Shown here piece by piece: positions 1 through 6,988 of a DNA stretch of 57,526 nt. A program made the translations under genes and the position numbers. The DNA is from Nitrospiraceae bacterium (lineage in GTDB: Bacteria > Nitrospirota > Nitrospiria > Nitrospirales > Nitrospiraceae). The stretch covers positions 1 to 57,526 of the forward strand of contig CAKKRE010000013.1 of the NCBI GenBank assembly GCA_919902505.1. The letters run 5' to 3'. The stretch's first letter is position 1; each line of letters starts with the position of its first letter. The notes beneath the pieces are model-generated. The model saw only the letters and a program-made list of their open reading frames with translations. It did no database searches and was not told the DNA's origin.

Positions 1-90
1 CTCCACGCCAAAATTGGTCAACTGGCCCTGGAGCATGATTGTTTAGCCGGGGCGCTCACCAAGGCGGGCTTGCGGAGCGCACAGCCATGA
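1..90 (+). pseudogene. IS3-family transposase OrfA, 3' end only (cut by window edge)
   Basis: Frame 1 reads from the first base to a TGA at 88-90. It gives a typical IS3 OrfA C-terminus, with a leucine-rich helix (LHAKIGQLALEHDCLAG). The stop overlaps the OrfB start as ATGA, the usual OrfA/OrfB coupling in IS3 elements, where programmed frameshifting can also make an OrfAB fusion. Most of OrfA lies left of the window, so whether it is intact cannot be judged. Confidence 0.75.
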
Positions 91-920
91 TCGATCGCAC
101 CCATCTACTGCCTGTGCGGCGACAATGCCAGCTGCTGAAGCTGGCCCGCTCGACCGCCTCTTACCACGCGACGCCCGTATCAGAGACGGCGCTCGCGCTG
201 ATGCGGCGGATCGACGAGCTGCATCTGGCCCATCCGTTTGCCGGCGCCCGCATGCTGCGCGATCTCTTGCGGCAAGAGGGCCAGACCATCGGGCGGCGGC
301 ATGTGGCGACCCTGATGCGCCGCATGGGGATTGAGGCCCTGTATCGGAAGCCGTCTCTCAGCCGGCGGCAGCCGGCCCATCAGGTGTACCCCTATCTCTT
401 GCGCGACCTGACGATCTCGCGGCCCAATCATGTCTGGGCCGCCGATAGTACCTATCTCCCGATGGCGCGGGGCTTTGTGTCCTTGTGTGCGGTTCTTGAC
501 TGGGCCAGTCGCCGGGTGTTGGCGTGGCGGCGCTCCAACACGCTGACGACCGATTTCTGTCTCGATGCGGTGCAGGACGCCGTGGGCTGCTATGGTCCAC
601 CGGAGATCTTCAATACCGATCAAGGGTGCCAATTTACGAGCCAGGAGTTCACGGGGCTTCTGACACACCACGGCATCCAGATCAGCATGGACGGAAAAGG
701 GTGCTGGCGAGACCACGTGTTCGTGGAACGCCTCTGGAGAAGCATCACATACGAGGAGGTGTATCTACACGCCTATGACACCGTCAGCGCAGCCCAGCAG
801 GGGTTAGAGCGCTACCTGACGTTCTACCACAATCAGACCAGGCCGCATCGGGCGCTTGACGGTCGGACGCCCGACCAGGTGTATTATGACAATCTGACGC
901 CACGGCTGACGGCCGCGTAG
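87..920 (+). CDS. IS3-family transposase OrfB (DDE integrase core)
   Basis: 277-aa transposase catalysing strand transfer of an IS3 element. From the ATG at 87 it has an N-terminal HTH_21-like region (MIDRTHLLPVRRQCQLL). An rve integrase core follows, with all three catalytic acids visible: D120 (WAADSTY), D178 (NTDQG) and E214 (VERLWRS), giving DD(36)E spacing. The C-terminal YNxxRPH-type motif (FYHNQTRPHRALDG) is present. The ATG overlaps the OrfA stop, so this start is preferred to the in-frame one at 39. Length and motifs look intact, so this copy may be active if OrfA, left of the window, is intact too. Confidence 0.92.
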   Translation: MIDRTHLLPVRRQCQLLKLARSTASYHATPVSETALALMRRIDELHLAHPFAGARMLRDLLRQEGQTIGRRHVATLMRRMGIEALYRKPSLSRRQPAHQVYPYLLRDLTISRPNHVWAADSTYLPMARGFVSLCAVLDWASRRVLAWRRSNTLTTDFCLDAVQDAVGCYGPPEIFNTDQGCQFTSQEFTGLLTHHGIQISMDGKGCWRDHVFVERLWRSITYEEVYLHAYDTVSAAQQGLERYLTFYHNQTRPHRALDGRTPDQVYYDNLTPRLTAA

Positions 921-960
921 TCAGTAACCCGCGAGGCTCCACTTAAGAACGGAAACATTC

Positions 961-985
961 TGTCCAAACAAGCGGGGCCACCTCT
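961..985 (+). repeat. Right terminal inverted repeat of the IS3 element
   Basis: About 40 bp after the OrfB stop the sequence ends in CGGGGCCACCTC. Its reverse complement (GAGGTGGCCCCG) matches the end of a second, truncated IS3 copy at 8256-8277. Just beyond it, reading frames of an ISL3-type transposase begin, so this marks the insertion boundary. Exact tips to within 1-2 bases are uncertain because the left end is outside the window. Confidence 0.6.
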
Positions 986-1867
986 GAAGGCGTGGGCTCC
1001 GCTCTCGGTCTGGTAGTCCCAGAGGTGGCCAAAGGATTCTTTGGGCAGGTAAGCGGTGTTCAGCCGCTTGTTGGCCTTGAGTAGCTTCGCGCGGGAGCGG
1101 CGGCCGTCGAGGGAGAGGTGATCACGGTGGGACAGCAGGGTATAGCGCTGTCCCTTGATGAAGGTGCGGTCCTTGGCGGTGAGGCGGCGGTACTCGCTGC
1201 GGCGGACAGCGTCGAGCGCCTCGCCGAGGTGCCGCATGATACGAAACTTGTCGAAGATCACGCGCGTCTGTGGCGCCTGAGCGAGGTGCGAAAGGGCTGT
1301 CACATGTCCATCGCGGCGAGCTGGATGTGCGCCGCTTTTTCGTGCCCAGCGCGGCGAAAAAGAGATCCCTGTCCGCTTCGGTGCGGCTCTTGCCGCTGAC
1401 CCAGATTGGTCTCCGGCGGTCGAGGTCCTTGACCGTGCTGTCGTGGAGGCGCTCCGCCTCAGCCACCGCCGTGTTGGGCCTCTCGCGGCAGAGCGCACCC
1501 ACGTGCATGGCGAAGCGGTGGGTGAAGCGCGGATTCTTGGCCAGCCAGTCGGCGCTCTACGAGCACGCTACGGCACCTCGGGCAGTGAGCCCGCCAGCGC
1601 TCGAACTGGAGGTAGCTGCAGAACCCGCCGGCCGAGTGATCGCGGGCACGGCAGGTCCGTTGGTCGTAGCGCCCGCGGCACCGGCGTCCACACTGTGAGC
1701 AGCGGGCAGTTTTTCCGGCGCCGTAACACCAGCACCCTAGCGGCGCGGTCCCCGAAGACGCCGACGAGCCGGGAGGCTGCCACGAAGCCCGGCAGTGAGA
1801 ACAGGGCACGAAGTGATGTGGGGGTATTCATGCGGTGACGCTGCTCCAGAACCTGTACCAGTTTCAA
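986..1867 (-). pseudogene. ISL3-family transposase, frameshifted and interrupted by the IS3 element
   Basis: Reading leftward from a TTG at 1867 (MKLVQVLEQRHRMNTP), an ISL3-type transposase is recognisable but spread over several frames. The N-terminal part (GVFGDRAARVLVLRRRK) is in one frame. The zinc-finger-like part (CGRRCRGRYDQRT, then FERWRAHCPRCR) is in a second, the MHVGALCRERPNTAVAEAERL part in a third, and the IFDKFRIMRHLGEALDAVRRSEYRRL part in a fourth. Frame changes fall near 1695, 1545 and 1330. The C-terminal frame continues to SFGHLWDYQTESGAHAF and stops at the IS3 end near 986. From family knowledge a stretch of about 40 residues between HDSTVKDLD and RRRPIWV is missing. Non-functional. 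Confidence 0.82.
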
Positions 1868-1978
1868 GCGGGGGAGAATGCCAGGACTGCCGCATCAGGT
1901 AAGGTGATCACCCAGGATTGGACCGTAGAATGACCCTCTCGAATGTGCGAAGACGCTGAAAACCAATAGGCCTGACGG

Positions 1979-1997
1979 ATGTTTGATTGCAAGACCC
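1979..1997 (-). repeat. ISL3-type terminal inverted repeat (left end)
   Basis: The 19-bp sequence GGGTCTTGCAATCAAACAT (minus strand) lies about 110 bp upstream of the ISL3 transposase start, where the element's left end should be. It begins exactly where a PilZ-type reading frame stops making sense. A perfect inverted copy lies at 6952-6970. Confidence 0.65.
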
Positions 1998-2158
1998 TCC
2001 ATATCGGTTCTGAGCGATACATCGTAGACCACGCCGAGACCGGCCCGTTTTTTCGCAAACCAGCGCGGTCGCGCCTTCTCAGGCAGCGCACAGGAGAATG
2101 GAACGGGTACGCGCATCCGGGTATGTTCACGGATATCGAGAAACAACTCATCAGACAT
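1998..2158 (-). pseudogene. PilZ-domain-like protein, N-terminal fragment
   Basis: The ATG at 2158 opens MSDELFLDIREHTRMRVPVP, followed by an FSCAL segment and GLGVVYDVSLR. This is the start of a PilZ-like domain: RxxxR near the N-terminus, then a D/NxSxxG-type beta strand, here partly preserved as DVSLR. PilZ domains bind cyclic di-GMP. The fragment ends about 53 codons in, at the ISL3 left end, and the frame then runs into IS sequence to a stop near 1895. The remainder is not visible. The PilZ assignment rests on a short stretch. Confidence 0.5.
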
Positions 2159-2339
2159 CCGTTCGTTCGCTCACTGTGCCGACTTTATACAACTGCTATC
2201 GGCTCGAGAACGATTTCGTGTGTTTATGCAGAAACCCTTCAGTCAATTCACTCGGTCATGCCAAGCAACTTAATACTTGACCGATCATTCCAGTATGGCG
2301 TACCGTATCTTTTAACTCAGAGGCACAGGAGAGCCTTCA

Positions 2340-2924
2340 ATGCCCCGTCCCAAAGAATTCAATCCGGATGAGGCGCTTGAGAAGGCCATGCAGGTCTTTT
2401 GGCACAAAGGCTATCAAGCGACCTCAATGGAGGATCTGCTCACCGCAATGAGCCTCAATCGCGGCAGCCTCTACGCTACCTTCGGAGACAAACGCGAACT
2501 GTTCCTGAAAGCCATGGATCTTTACTGCACTGGCGTCGGCGTCGGCAGCAGACTCTCCATCCTGAGCCGGCCGGGCCCGGCTATTCCGCTGGTCCACCAG
2601 TTTCTTGAGGGCATGTTGGAGTTCGCCCTTTCCGATCCCCAACGTCGCGGTTGCTTAATCGCCAACACGGCCATGGAGTTGGCCCCTCATCAGACCGACA
2701 TCGCCAAGAAAGTCTCCGGACGGCTCCAGCATTTGGAGGATGCATTCTTCAAGCTGCTCACACGCGCGAAGCAGAACGGCGAGCTGGACAAGAACAAAAA
2801 TCCTCGGGCGCTCGCTCGAGTCCTCGTGACGATGATGCAGGGCACGATCGTGATGATCAAAGCCGGCACACCAGCCGAGGTCGTCAGGCAGACGGCAGAG
2901 ACCGTGCTCTCGATTCTCAAGTGA
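2340..2924 (+). CDS. TetR/AcrR-family transcriptional regulator
   Basis: 194-aa one-component repressor-type regulator. Residues 1-60 form the TetR DNA-binding domain: FNPDEALEKAMQVFWHKGYQ, then TSMEDLLTAMSLNRGSLYATFGDK, with the helix-turn-helix in the second part. The C-terminal ligand-binding half resembles the TetR_C group found with AcrR/NemR-like regulators (QRRGCLIANTAMEL). The start is preceded by AGGAGAG. A half-site-like GACCGATC lies about 60 bp upstream, but no clear palindrome is complete. It probably controls the neighbouring monooxygenase-like and Fe-S genes; this is inferred from position only. Confidence 0.9.
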   Translation: MPRPKEFNPDEALEKAMQVFWHKGYQATSMEDLLTAMSLNRGSLYATFGDKRELFLKAMDLYCTGVGVGSRLSILSRPGPAIPLVHQFLEGMLEFALSDPQRRGCLIANTAMELAPHQTDIAKKVSGRLQHLEDAFFKLLTRAKQNGELDKNKNPRALARVLVTMMQGTIVMIKAGTPAEVVRQTAETVLSILK

Positions 2925-2977
2925 CACTCGATCTCTTTTGATTTGAGGGGATGATCATTCTACGAGGAAGAACGACC

Positions 2978-3319
2978 ATGCTGAAGAAAACCATCATCAT
3001 CGCAGCCTTATTGATTGGCGCACTTCTCGCCTATGCAGCGACGAAGTTGAAGCTTGAAAGCGAAGCGGAAGGGCTTCGGCTCACGAGACACGTTTGGTCG
3101 GACATGAAGCACTTTGGCGGTTACCTGTCTCATCAGATTCTTGTCGATGAGGATGCGCCGGGGCATGTCATGGCGATTGCCAAATGGTGAAGCCGAGCGG
3201 ACGCCGATGCCGTCCGCGGTAAGTACAAAGACGCTGAGACGATCCGTCAGTTGACTCCGCTGCTTGCCCGTCCCCGAGAACGCTGGGTCATGCACGAAGA
3301 TCGGCGGGCCTCGGTCTGA
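2978..3319 (+). pseudogene. Membrane-anchored antibiotic-biosynthesis-monooxygenase-like protein with in-frame TGA
   Basis: From the ATG at 2978 the frame encodes a hydrophobic N-terminus (MLKKTIIIAALLIGALLAYA) and then an ABM-like domain (HVWSDMKHFGGYLSHQILVD, then GHVMAIAKW). A TGA at 3188-3190 interrupts it. The same frame continues for another 42 codons of plausible family sequence (SRADADAVRGKYKDAETIRQ, then LTPLLARPRERWV) to a TGA at 3317-3319. One nonsense change therefore splits an otherwise full-length ~113-codon gene. There is no visible selenocysteine machinery or Cys context, so decay or a sequencing error is more likely than recoding. It lies between the TetR gene and the Fe-S protein gene. 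Confidence 0.75.
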
Positions 3320-3350
3320 CCAGAGCCCGCGAGCGGCTAAGGAGGCTACC

Positions 3351-4694
3351 ATGGTCAAGCTGGACGAACATCCCACGGTCAAACAGGTTCGCGAGCGATC
3401 GTCTCACGCGCAGGCGGCTGAGCGGACAACTCCCCTCGACGCCGGCGAGCTGCGGCAGCTCTGTCTGGAAACCGGGGCCGACGACGTGGGTTTCGTCGAA
3501 CTCGCACGACCGGCTCTGGCCGATCAACGGAACGATCTCCTTCACATTTTCCCGCAAGCCAAGTCCTTCATCAGTTTCGTCGTGCGGATGAACCGCGACC
3601 CGATTCGCAGCCCGGCCCGATCCGTTGCCAACCTGGAGTTTCATCACGCGGGCGATCGCGTGAACGACATTGCCCGAACGATCGTGAAGATACTGGAAGC
3701 GCGCGGGATGCGAGCCCTGAACCCGTCGATGGGATTCCCGATGGAGATGGGCCAATTTCCAGGCAAGATCTGGGTGATCTCGCACAAACCGGTCGCGGTG
3801 CAAGCCGGACTCGGCCAGATGGGCATTCATCGGAACGTCATCCATCCCAAATTCGGGAACTTCATTCTGCTAGGCACAATTGTGATGGACCACGAAATCA
3901 GTGTCTACGACACTCCGATCGACTACAACCCCTGCCTGGAATGCAAGCTTTGTGTGGCGGCCTGCCCGACTGGCGCGATCGGCGCGGACGGCCATTTTGA
4001 TTTCTCTGCCTGTTATACGCATAACTATCGTGAATTCATGGGCGGCTTCACCGATTGGGTCGAACGAATTGCGGAGAGCCCGAATGCACAGGCCTATCGG
4101 CAGAAGGTCAACGACGCCGAATCCGCCTCCATGTGGCAAAGTCTGTCGTTCGGCGCCAACTACAAAGCCGCCTACTGCCTGGCGGTCTGCCCGGCGGGCG
4201 AAGAAGTCATTGCCCCATTCTTGACGGATCGCAAATCATTCACGACCGACGTGGTGACACCGCTTCAAGACAAAATCGAACCGGTCTATGTCGTTCCAGG
4301 GTCCGATGCCGAATTGCACGTGGCCAAGCGTTTCCCGCACAAAACCGTCCGGCGCGTCGGTAACAGTCTTCGTCCCTCCTCAATCGATCAATTCTTAGCC
4401 GGCCTCCCCAACGCCTTTCAGCGCGGGAAGGCAACGGGTTTCGACGCGACCTACCACTTCACCTTCACAGGGATCGAAGCGCGCCACGCCACAATCGCCA
4501 TTCGCGATAAGACGATCTCGGTGCAGGACGGTCTTGTCGGAGCGCCGCATCTGCGCATCACGGCCGATAGTCAAACGTGGCTCCGATTCGTACGAAAAGA
4601 AGGCAGCCTGGTCTGGGCTTTGCTGACGCGCAGGATTCGGCTCAAGGGTTCACCGAAGCTACTCGTGTCGTTTGGCAACTGTTTCCCGTCATAA
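3351..4694 (+). CDS. 4Fe-4S protein with C-terminal SCP2 sterol-carrier-like domain
   Basis: 447-aa cytoplasmic protein. The N-terminal half resembles the QueG/reductive-dehalogenase-type ferredoxin fold. A complete cluster motif is visible (CLECKLCVAACPTGAI, C-x2-C-x2-C-x3-CP), followed by a second, sparser set (CYTHNY, then CLAVCPAGEE). The last ~100 residues (GFDATYHFTFTGIEARHATI, then VGAPHLRITADSQTWLRFV) resemble an SCP2 lipid-binding domain. The start at 3351 is chosen because AAGGAGG sits 6 bases upstream. A QueG role in queuosine synthesis is possible, but the SCP2 fusion and the neighbouring monooxygenase-like genes suggest another reduction of a hydrophobic substrate. The substrate is not known. 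Confidence 0.8.
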   Translation: MVKLDEHPTVKQVRERSSHAQAAERTTPLDAGELRQLCLETGADDVGFVELARPALADQRNDLLHIFPQAKSFISFVVRMNRDPIRSPARSVANLEFHHAGDRVNDIARTIVKILEARGMRALNPSMGFPMEMGQFPGKIWVISHKPVAVQAGLGQMGIHRNVIHPKFGNFILLGTIVMDHEISVYDTPIDYNPCLECKLCVAACPTGAIGADGHFDFSACYTHNYREFMGGFTDWVERIAESPNAQAYRQKVNDAESASMWQSLSFGANYKAAYCLAVCPAGEEVIAPFLTDRKSFTTDVVTPLQDKIEPVYVVPGSDAELHVAKRFPHKTVRRVGNSLRPSSIDQFLAGLPNAFQRGKATGFDATYHFTFTGIEARHATIAIRDKTISVQDGLVGAPHLRITADSQTWLRFVRKEGSLVWALLTRRIRLKGSPKLLVSFGNCFPS

Positions 4695-4713
4695 ATCTGG
4701 AGTCGAGCGGCCG

Positions 4714-5031
4714 ATGATATGCCGTATTTGGCACGGTTGGACCACTGAGGCAGACGCTGATGCGTACGAGCGCCTCCTTCGCAGCGAGATCTTTCCTAGC
4801 ATCATTCGACGGAAGATCTCCGGTTTCCAGGCCATCGATCTGCTCCGAGGCTCGGTGCCCGAGGAGGTCGAGTTTGTGACCATCATGTGGTTCGATTCCG
4901 TCGAGGCAGTGCAGCGCTTCGCGGGTCCGGACTACGAAGTGGCTGTGGTTCCACCGGAAGCACGAGCGCTCTTGGCGCGTTTCGATCAGCGATCGGCGCA
5001 TTACACCGTAGTAGAGAAGCGGTCCGTATAG
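4714..5031 (+). CDS. Antibiotic biosynthesis monooxygenase-like (dimeric alpha-beta barrel) protein
   Basis: 105-aa protein with the pattern of small ferredoxin-like ABM-fold proteins: MICRIWHGWTTEADADAYER, a central strand VEFVTIMWFDSVEAVQRFAG, then a terminal VEKRSV. No catalytic residues can be assigned. The start at 4714 lies 20 bases after the previous stop, and the domain begins there directly. It is the second ABM-like gene in this small region; the first (2978-3319) is broken. Function unknown. A role in quinone or small-molecule oxidation would be typical of the fold but is not shown. Confidence 0.7.
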   Translation: MICRIWHGWTTEADADAYERLLRSEIFPSIIRRKISGFQAIDLLRGSVPEEVEFVTIMWFDSVEAVQRFAGPDYEVAVVPPEARALLARFDQRSAHYTVVEKRSV

Positions 5032-5125
5032 CTGCTTGCCGGTTCAGCTGTCTCAACGTGACCTCGTGAAACCAGATAGCCCACCCGGCCTGTTAAGAGA
5101 AATGGAGGCCCAATAGGAGCGCATC

Positions 5126-5245
5126 ATGCCAAAAGCAAATCGAGGTGGTTGGAAGACATGCTCTCGTGGACACAAGTATCGCGGCGTGGGTCCTTGTCCG
5201 GCTTGTTGGCCTGGCGGTGCTAAGAAGCGCAAGAGAAAACTCTAG
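5126..5245 (+). CDS. 39-aa basic Cys-rich small protein
   Basis: Short gene from the ATG at 5126, with AGGAG about 6 bases upstream. It encodes [20 protein letters not shown], continuing [19 protein letters not shown]. Three Cys and one His (TCSRGHKY then PCPAC) could form a small zinc knuckle. The tail is strongly basic, suggesting nucleic-acid contact. I recall similar short sequences scattered in bacterial genomes, without a known function. It is too short for many gene finders. Confidence 0.7.
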   Translation: MPKANRGGWKTCSRGHKYRGVGPCPACWPGGAKKRKRKL

Positions 5246-5475
5246 CAGGCGATGAGTCCATATTCGGACTTAATCGATTTGCTCAGACTACCCGATCGAG
5301 GCTGACAGCTCTCGCAGCCCGTCGGCGTCGCTGTGAGGGGGAATGATTTACGCGGAAGGAGAACCGGCCCATGGCCGATGACCGATGACAAGCCGTTGGC
5401 AGAATAGGTGCAACCTCCTGAGCGGGCAATGTGCGCCGATCAAGAAAACATTCTCGAACGTCATTGGGTAAGCCC

Positions 5476-6084
5476 ATGAAGAAAATTGATCTCAAGAAAG
5501 AGTTGCAGCACTTCTATCAAGCATCCGCCAAGGAGGTTGTTCAGGTTGATATTCCACCGATGAACTACTTGATGGTGGATGGCACAGGCGACCCCAATAC
5601 ATCACCGGCATACGCCGATGCCATTGAGGCTTTATTCGCGGTTTCCTACGCCGTCAAGTTCATGGTCAAGAAGGGGCCAGCGGGAATTGATTATGGAGTT
5701 ATGCCACTGGAAGGACTTTGGTGGGCCACCGATATGTCAAAGTTCACCACCAAGGACAAATCGAACTGGAAATGGACCATGATGATCATGCAGCCATCCT
5801 TCGTCACACCTGAAATCATCGACAACGCTATTGCCGATGTGAGAAAGAAAAAGAATCCAACGGCCATTTCCAAGGTGCGGGTGGAAGCTTTTTCGGAGGG
5901 TACGTGTGCGCAAATTCTGCATATTGGCCCGTTCTCCGAAGAAGGGCCGACGATTGAGAAGGTTCATCTATTCATTGACTCCAGAGGCAAACGAGTTGGG
6001 AAGCATCACGAAATTTACTTGAGCGATATACGCAAGGCTGACCCGGCGAAATGGAAAACCGTCATCAGACAGCCGATGCAATGA
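5476..6084 (+). CDS. GyrI-like small-molecule-binding domain protein
   Basis: 202-aa cytoplasmic protein of the GyrI-like/SHS2-fold family, often seen as stand-alone multidrug-binding proteins. Recognisable blocks are VVQVDIPPMNYLMVDGTGDP near the N-terminus, the central YGVMPLEGLWW, and the C-terminal FSEGTCAQILHIGPFSEEGP and IYLSDIRKADP. The Glu and Trp residues typical of the ligand pocket are present. The start at 5476 is preferred because the conserved domain begins there. No DNA-binding domain is fused. It probably sequesters or modifies small molecules; the ligand is unknown. Confidence 0.85.
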   Translation: MKKIDLKKELQHFYQASAKEVVQVDIPPMNYLMVDGTGDPNTSPAYADAIEALFAVSYAVKFMVKKGPAGIDYGVMPLEGLWWATDMSKFTTKDKSNWKWTMMIMQPSFVTPEIIDNAIADVRKKKNPTAISKVRVEAFSEGTCAQILHIGPFSEEGPTIEKVHLFIDSRGKRVGKHHEIYLSDIRKADPAKWKTVIRQPMQ

Positions 6085-6166
6085 CGCATCGGAGAGGATC
6101 GGCAACCGTTTTCAGCTCATTCACGTTCGGCCGGCAAGTGTGCGTTCGATAGGCAAAGGAGAAGCT

Positions 6167-6721
6167 ATGCCTGTGAACAAGGCAACGCATATCGCGCTGT
6201 TACGCGGCATCAATGTCGGCGGGAACCGGAGGCTCCCGATAAAATATCTCGCCGCCATGTTCAGGGAGGCCGGGTGCGTCGATGTGGAAACATATATCCA
6301 GACTGGAAACCTCGTGTTTCGTGTGCCGCCCACTGTCGCCAAGCGGCTGCCCGGCACGATTACAACCGCGATTGAGCAACAGTTCGGATTCTCGGTACCG
6401 GTAGTGATCCGCTCGCAAGAAGAACTCGCTGCGACTGTAACGCGTAACCCCTTTCTGAAACGAGGCCTCGACACCGCCGCGCTGCACGTTGCGTTTCTCG
6501 CCGATGTCCCCGATCCCGCCTGCGTAGCGGCGCTTGACGCCACACGGTCGCCGGGGGATTCGTTTATCCTGCGTGGGCGTGACATCTATCTCTGGCTGCC
6601 AAACGGCGTGGCTCGAACGAAACTCACAAACGACTATTTTGATCGCACCTTGAAAACCGTCTCGACCGTGAGGAACTGGAACACCGTATTGAAACTCTTG
6701 GAGATGGTCCAGAACCTATGA
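6167..6721 (+). CDS. DUF1697 family protein
   Basis: 184-aa cytoplasmic protein of the widespread DUF1697 family. The hallmark N-terminus is clear (ALLRGINVGGNRRLPI), followed by VETYIQTGNLVF. The C-terminal motif TVRNWNTVLKLLEM is also typical. AAAGGAG lies just upstream of the ATG at 6167. Its stop overlaps the ATG of the following truncated sigma-factor gene (ATGA at 6718-6721), suggesting an original operon. The biochemical function of the family is unknown to me. Confidence 0.9.
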   Translation: MPVNKATHIALLRGINVGGNRRLPIKYLAAMFREAGCVDVETYIQTGNLVFRVPPTVAKRLPGTITTAIEQQFGFSVPVVIRSQEELAATVTRNPFLKRGLDTAALHVAFLADVPDPACVAALDATRSPGDSFILRGRDIYLWLPNGVARTKLTNDYFDRTLKTVSTVRNWNTVLKLLEMVQNL

Positions 6722-6951
6722 GCGATGAGGCCACTGAGAAGGCACTCGCAGTCGTCGACCTAATCTACCGCACTGAGTCGCGGCAGGTGCTGGCCACCTT
6801 GATCCGCCTGCTTGGCGACTTCGACGCGGCCGAAGAGGCGATGCACGAAGCCTTCGCCATTGCTGTCGAACAATGGTCGCGAGAAGGTGTCCCGGCCAAT
6901 CCCAGCGCCTGGCTCGTCTCAACTGGCCGCTTCAAAGCCGGGGATCAGATG
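6718..6951 (+). pseudogene. ECF sigma factor (DUF6596/SigJ-like group), 5' fragment cut by an IS end
   Basis: The frame from 6718 gives VVDLIYRTESRQVLATLIRL, then LGDFDAAEEAMHEAFAIAVE, then VPANPSAWLVSTGRFKA. This is the sigma-70 region 2 of a large ECF-type sigma factor, normally about 400 aa. Similarity stops at GRFKA, about 75 codons in. The ISL3-type end GGGTCTTGCAATCAAACAT starts at 6952, and the open frame then runs on into unrelated sequence to 7182. Region 4 is gone, so the product cannot act as a sigma factor. Translation was coupled to the upstream DUF1697 gene by a 4-bp overlap. Confidence 0.82.
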
Positions 6952-6970
6952 GGGTCTTGCAATCAAACAT
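6952..6970 (+). repeat. Second ISL3-type terminal repeat, inverted relative to 1979-1997
   Basis: GGGTCTTGCAATCAAACAT is a 19-bp perfect inverted match to 1979-1997. It lies exactly at the break of the ECF sigma-factor frame. The next 15-20 bases (TTAGGCGTATTCTTTTG) still resemble the inner end at the first site (CAGGCCTATTGGTTTTC). No transposase follows, because the DUF72 gene ends only 18 bp away, so this is a solo end left after deletion. Confidence 0.65.
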
Positions 6971-6988
6971 TTAGGCGTATTCTTTTGT

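Noticed and set aside
1979-2371. 130-codon plus-strand frame starting at the ISL3 end
   Set aside because: It crosses the IS border and the PilZ remnant in antisense and overlaps the TetR start; low-quality composition.
3188-3190. TGA read as selenocysteine
   Set aside because: No Cys-type catalytic context, no visible SECIS-like structure near it, and the family has no known Sec position here.
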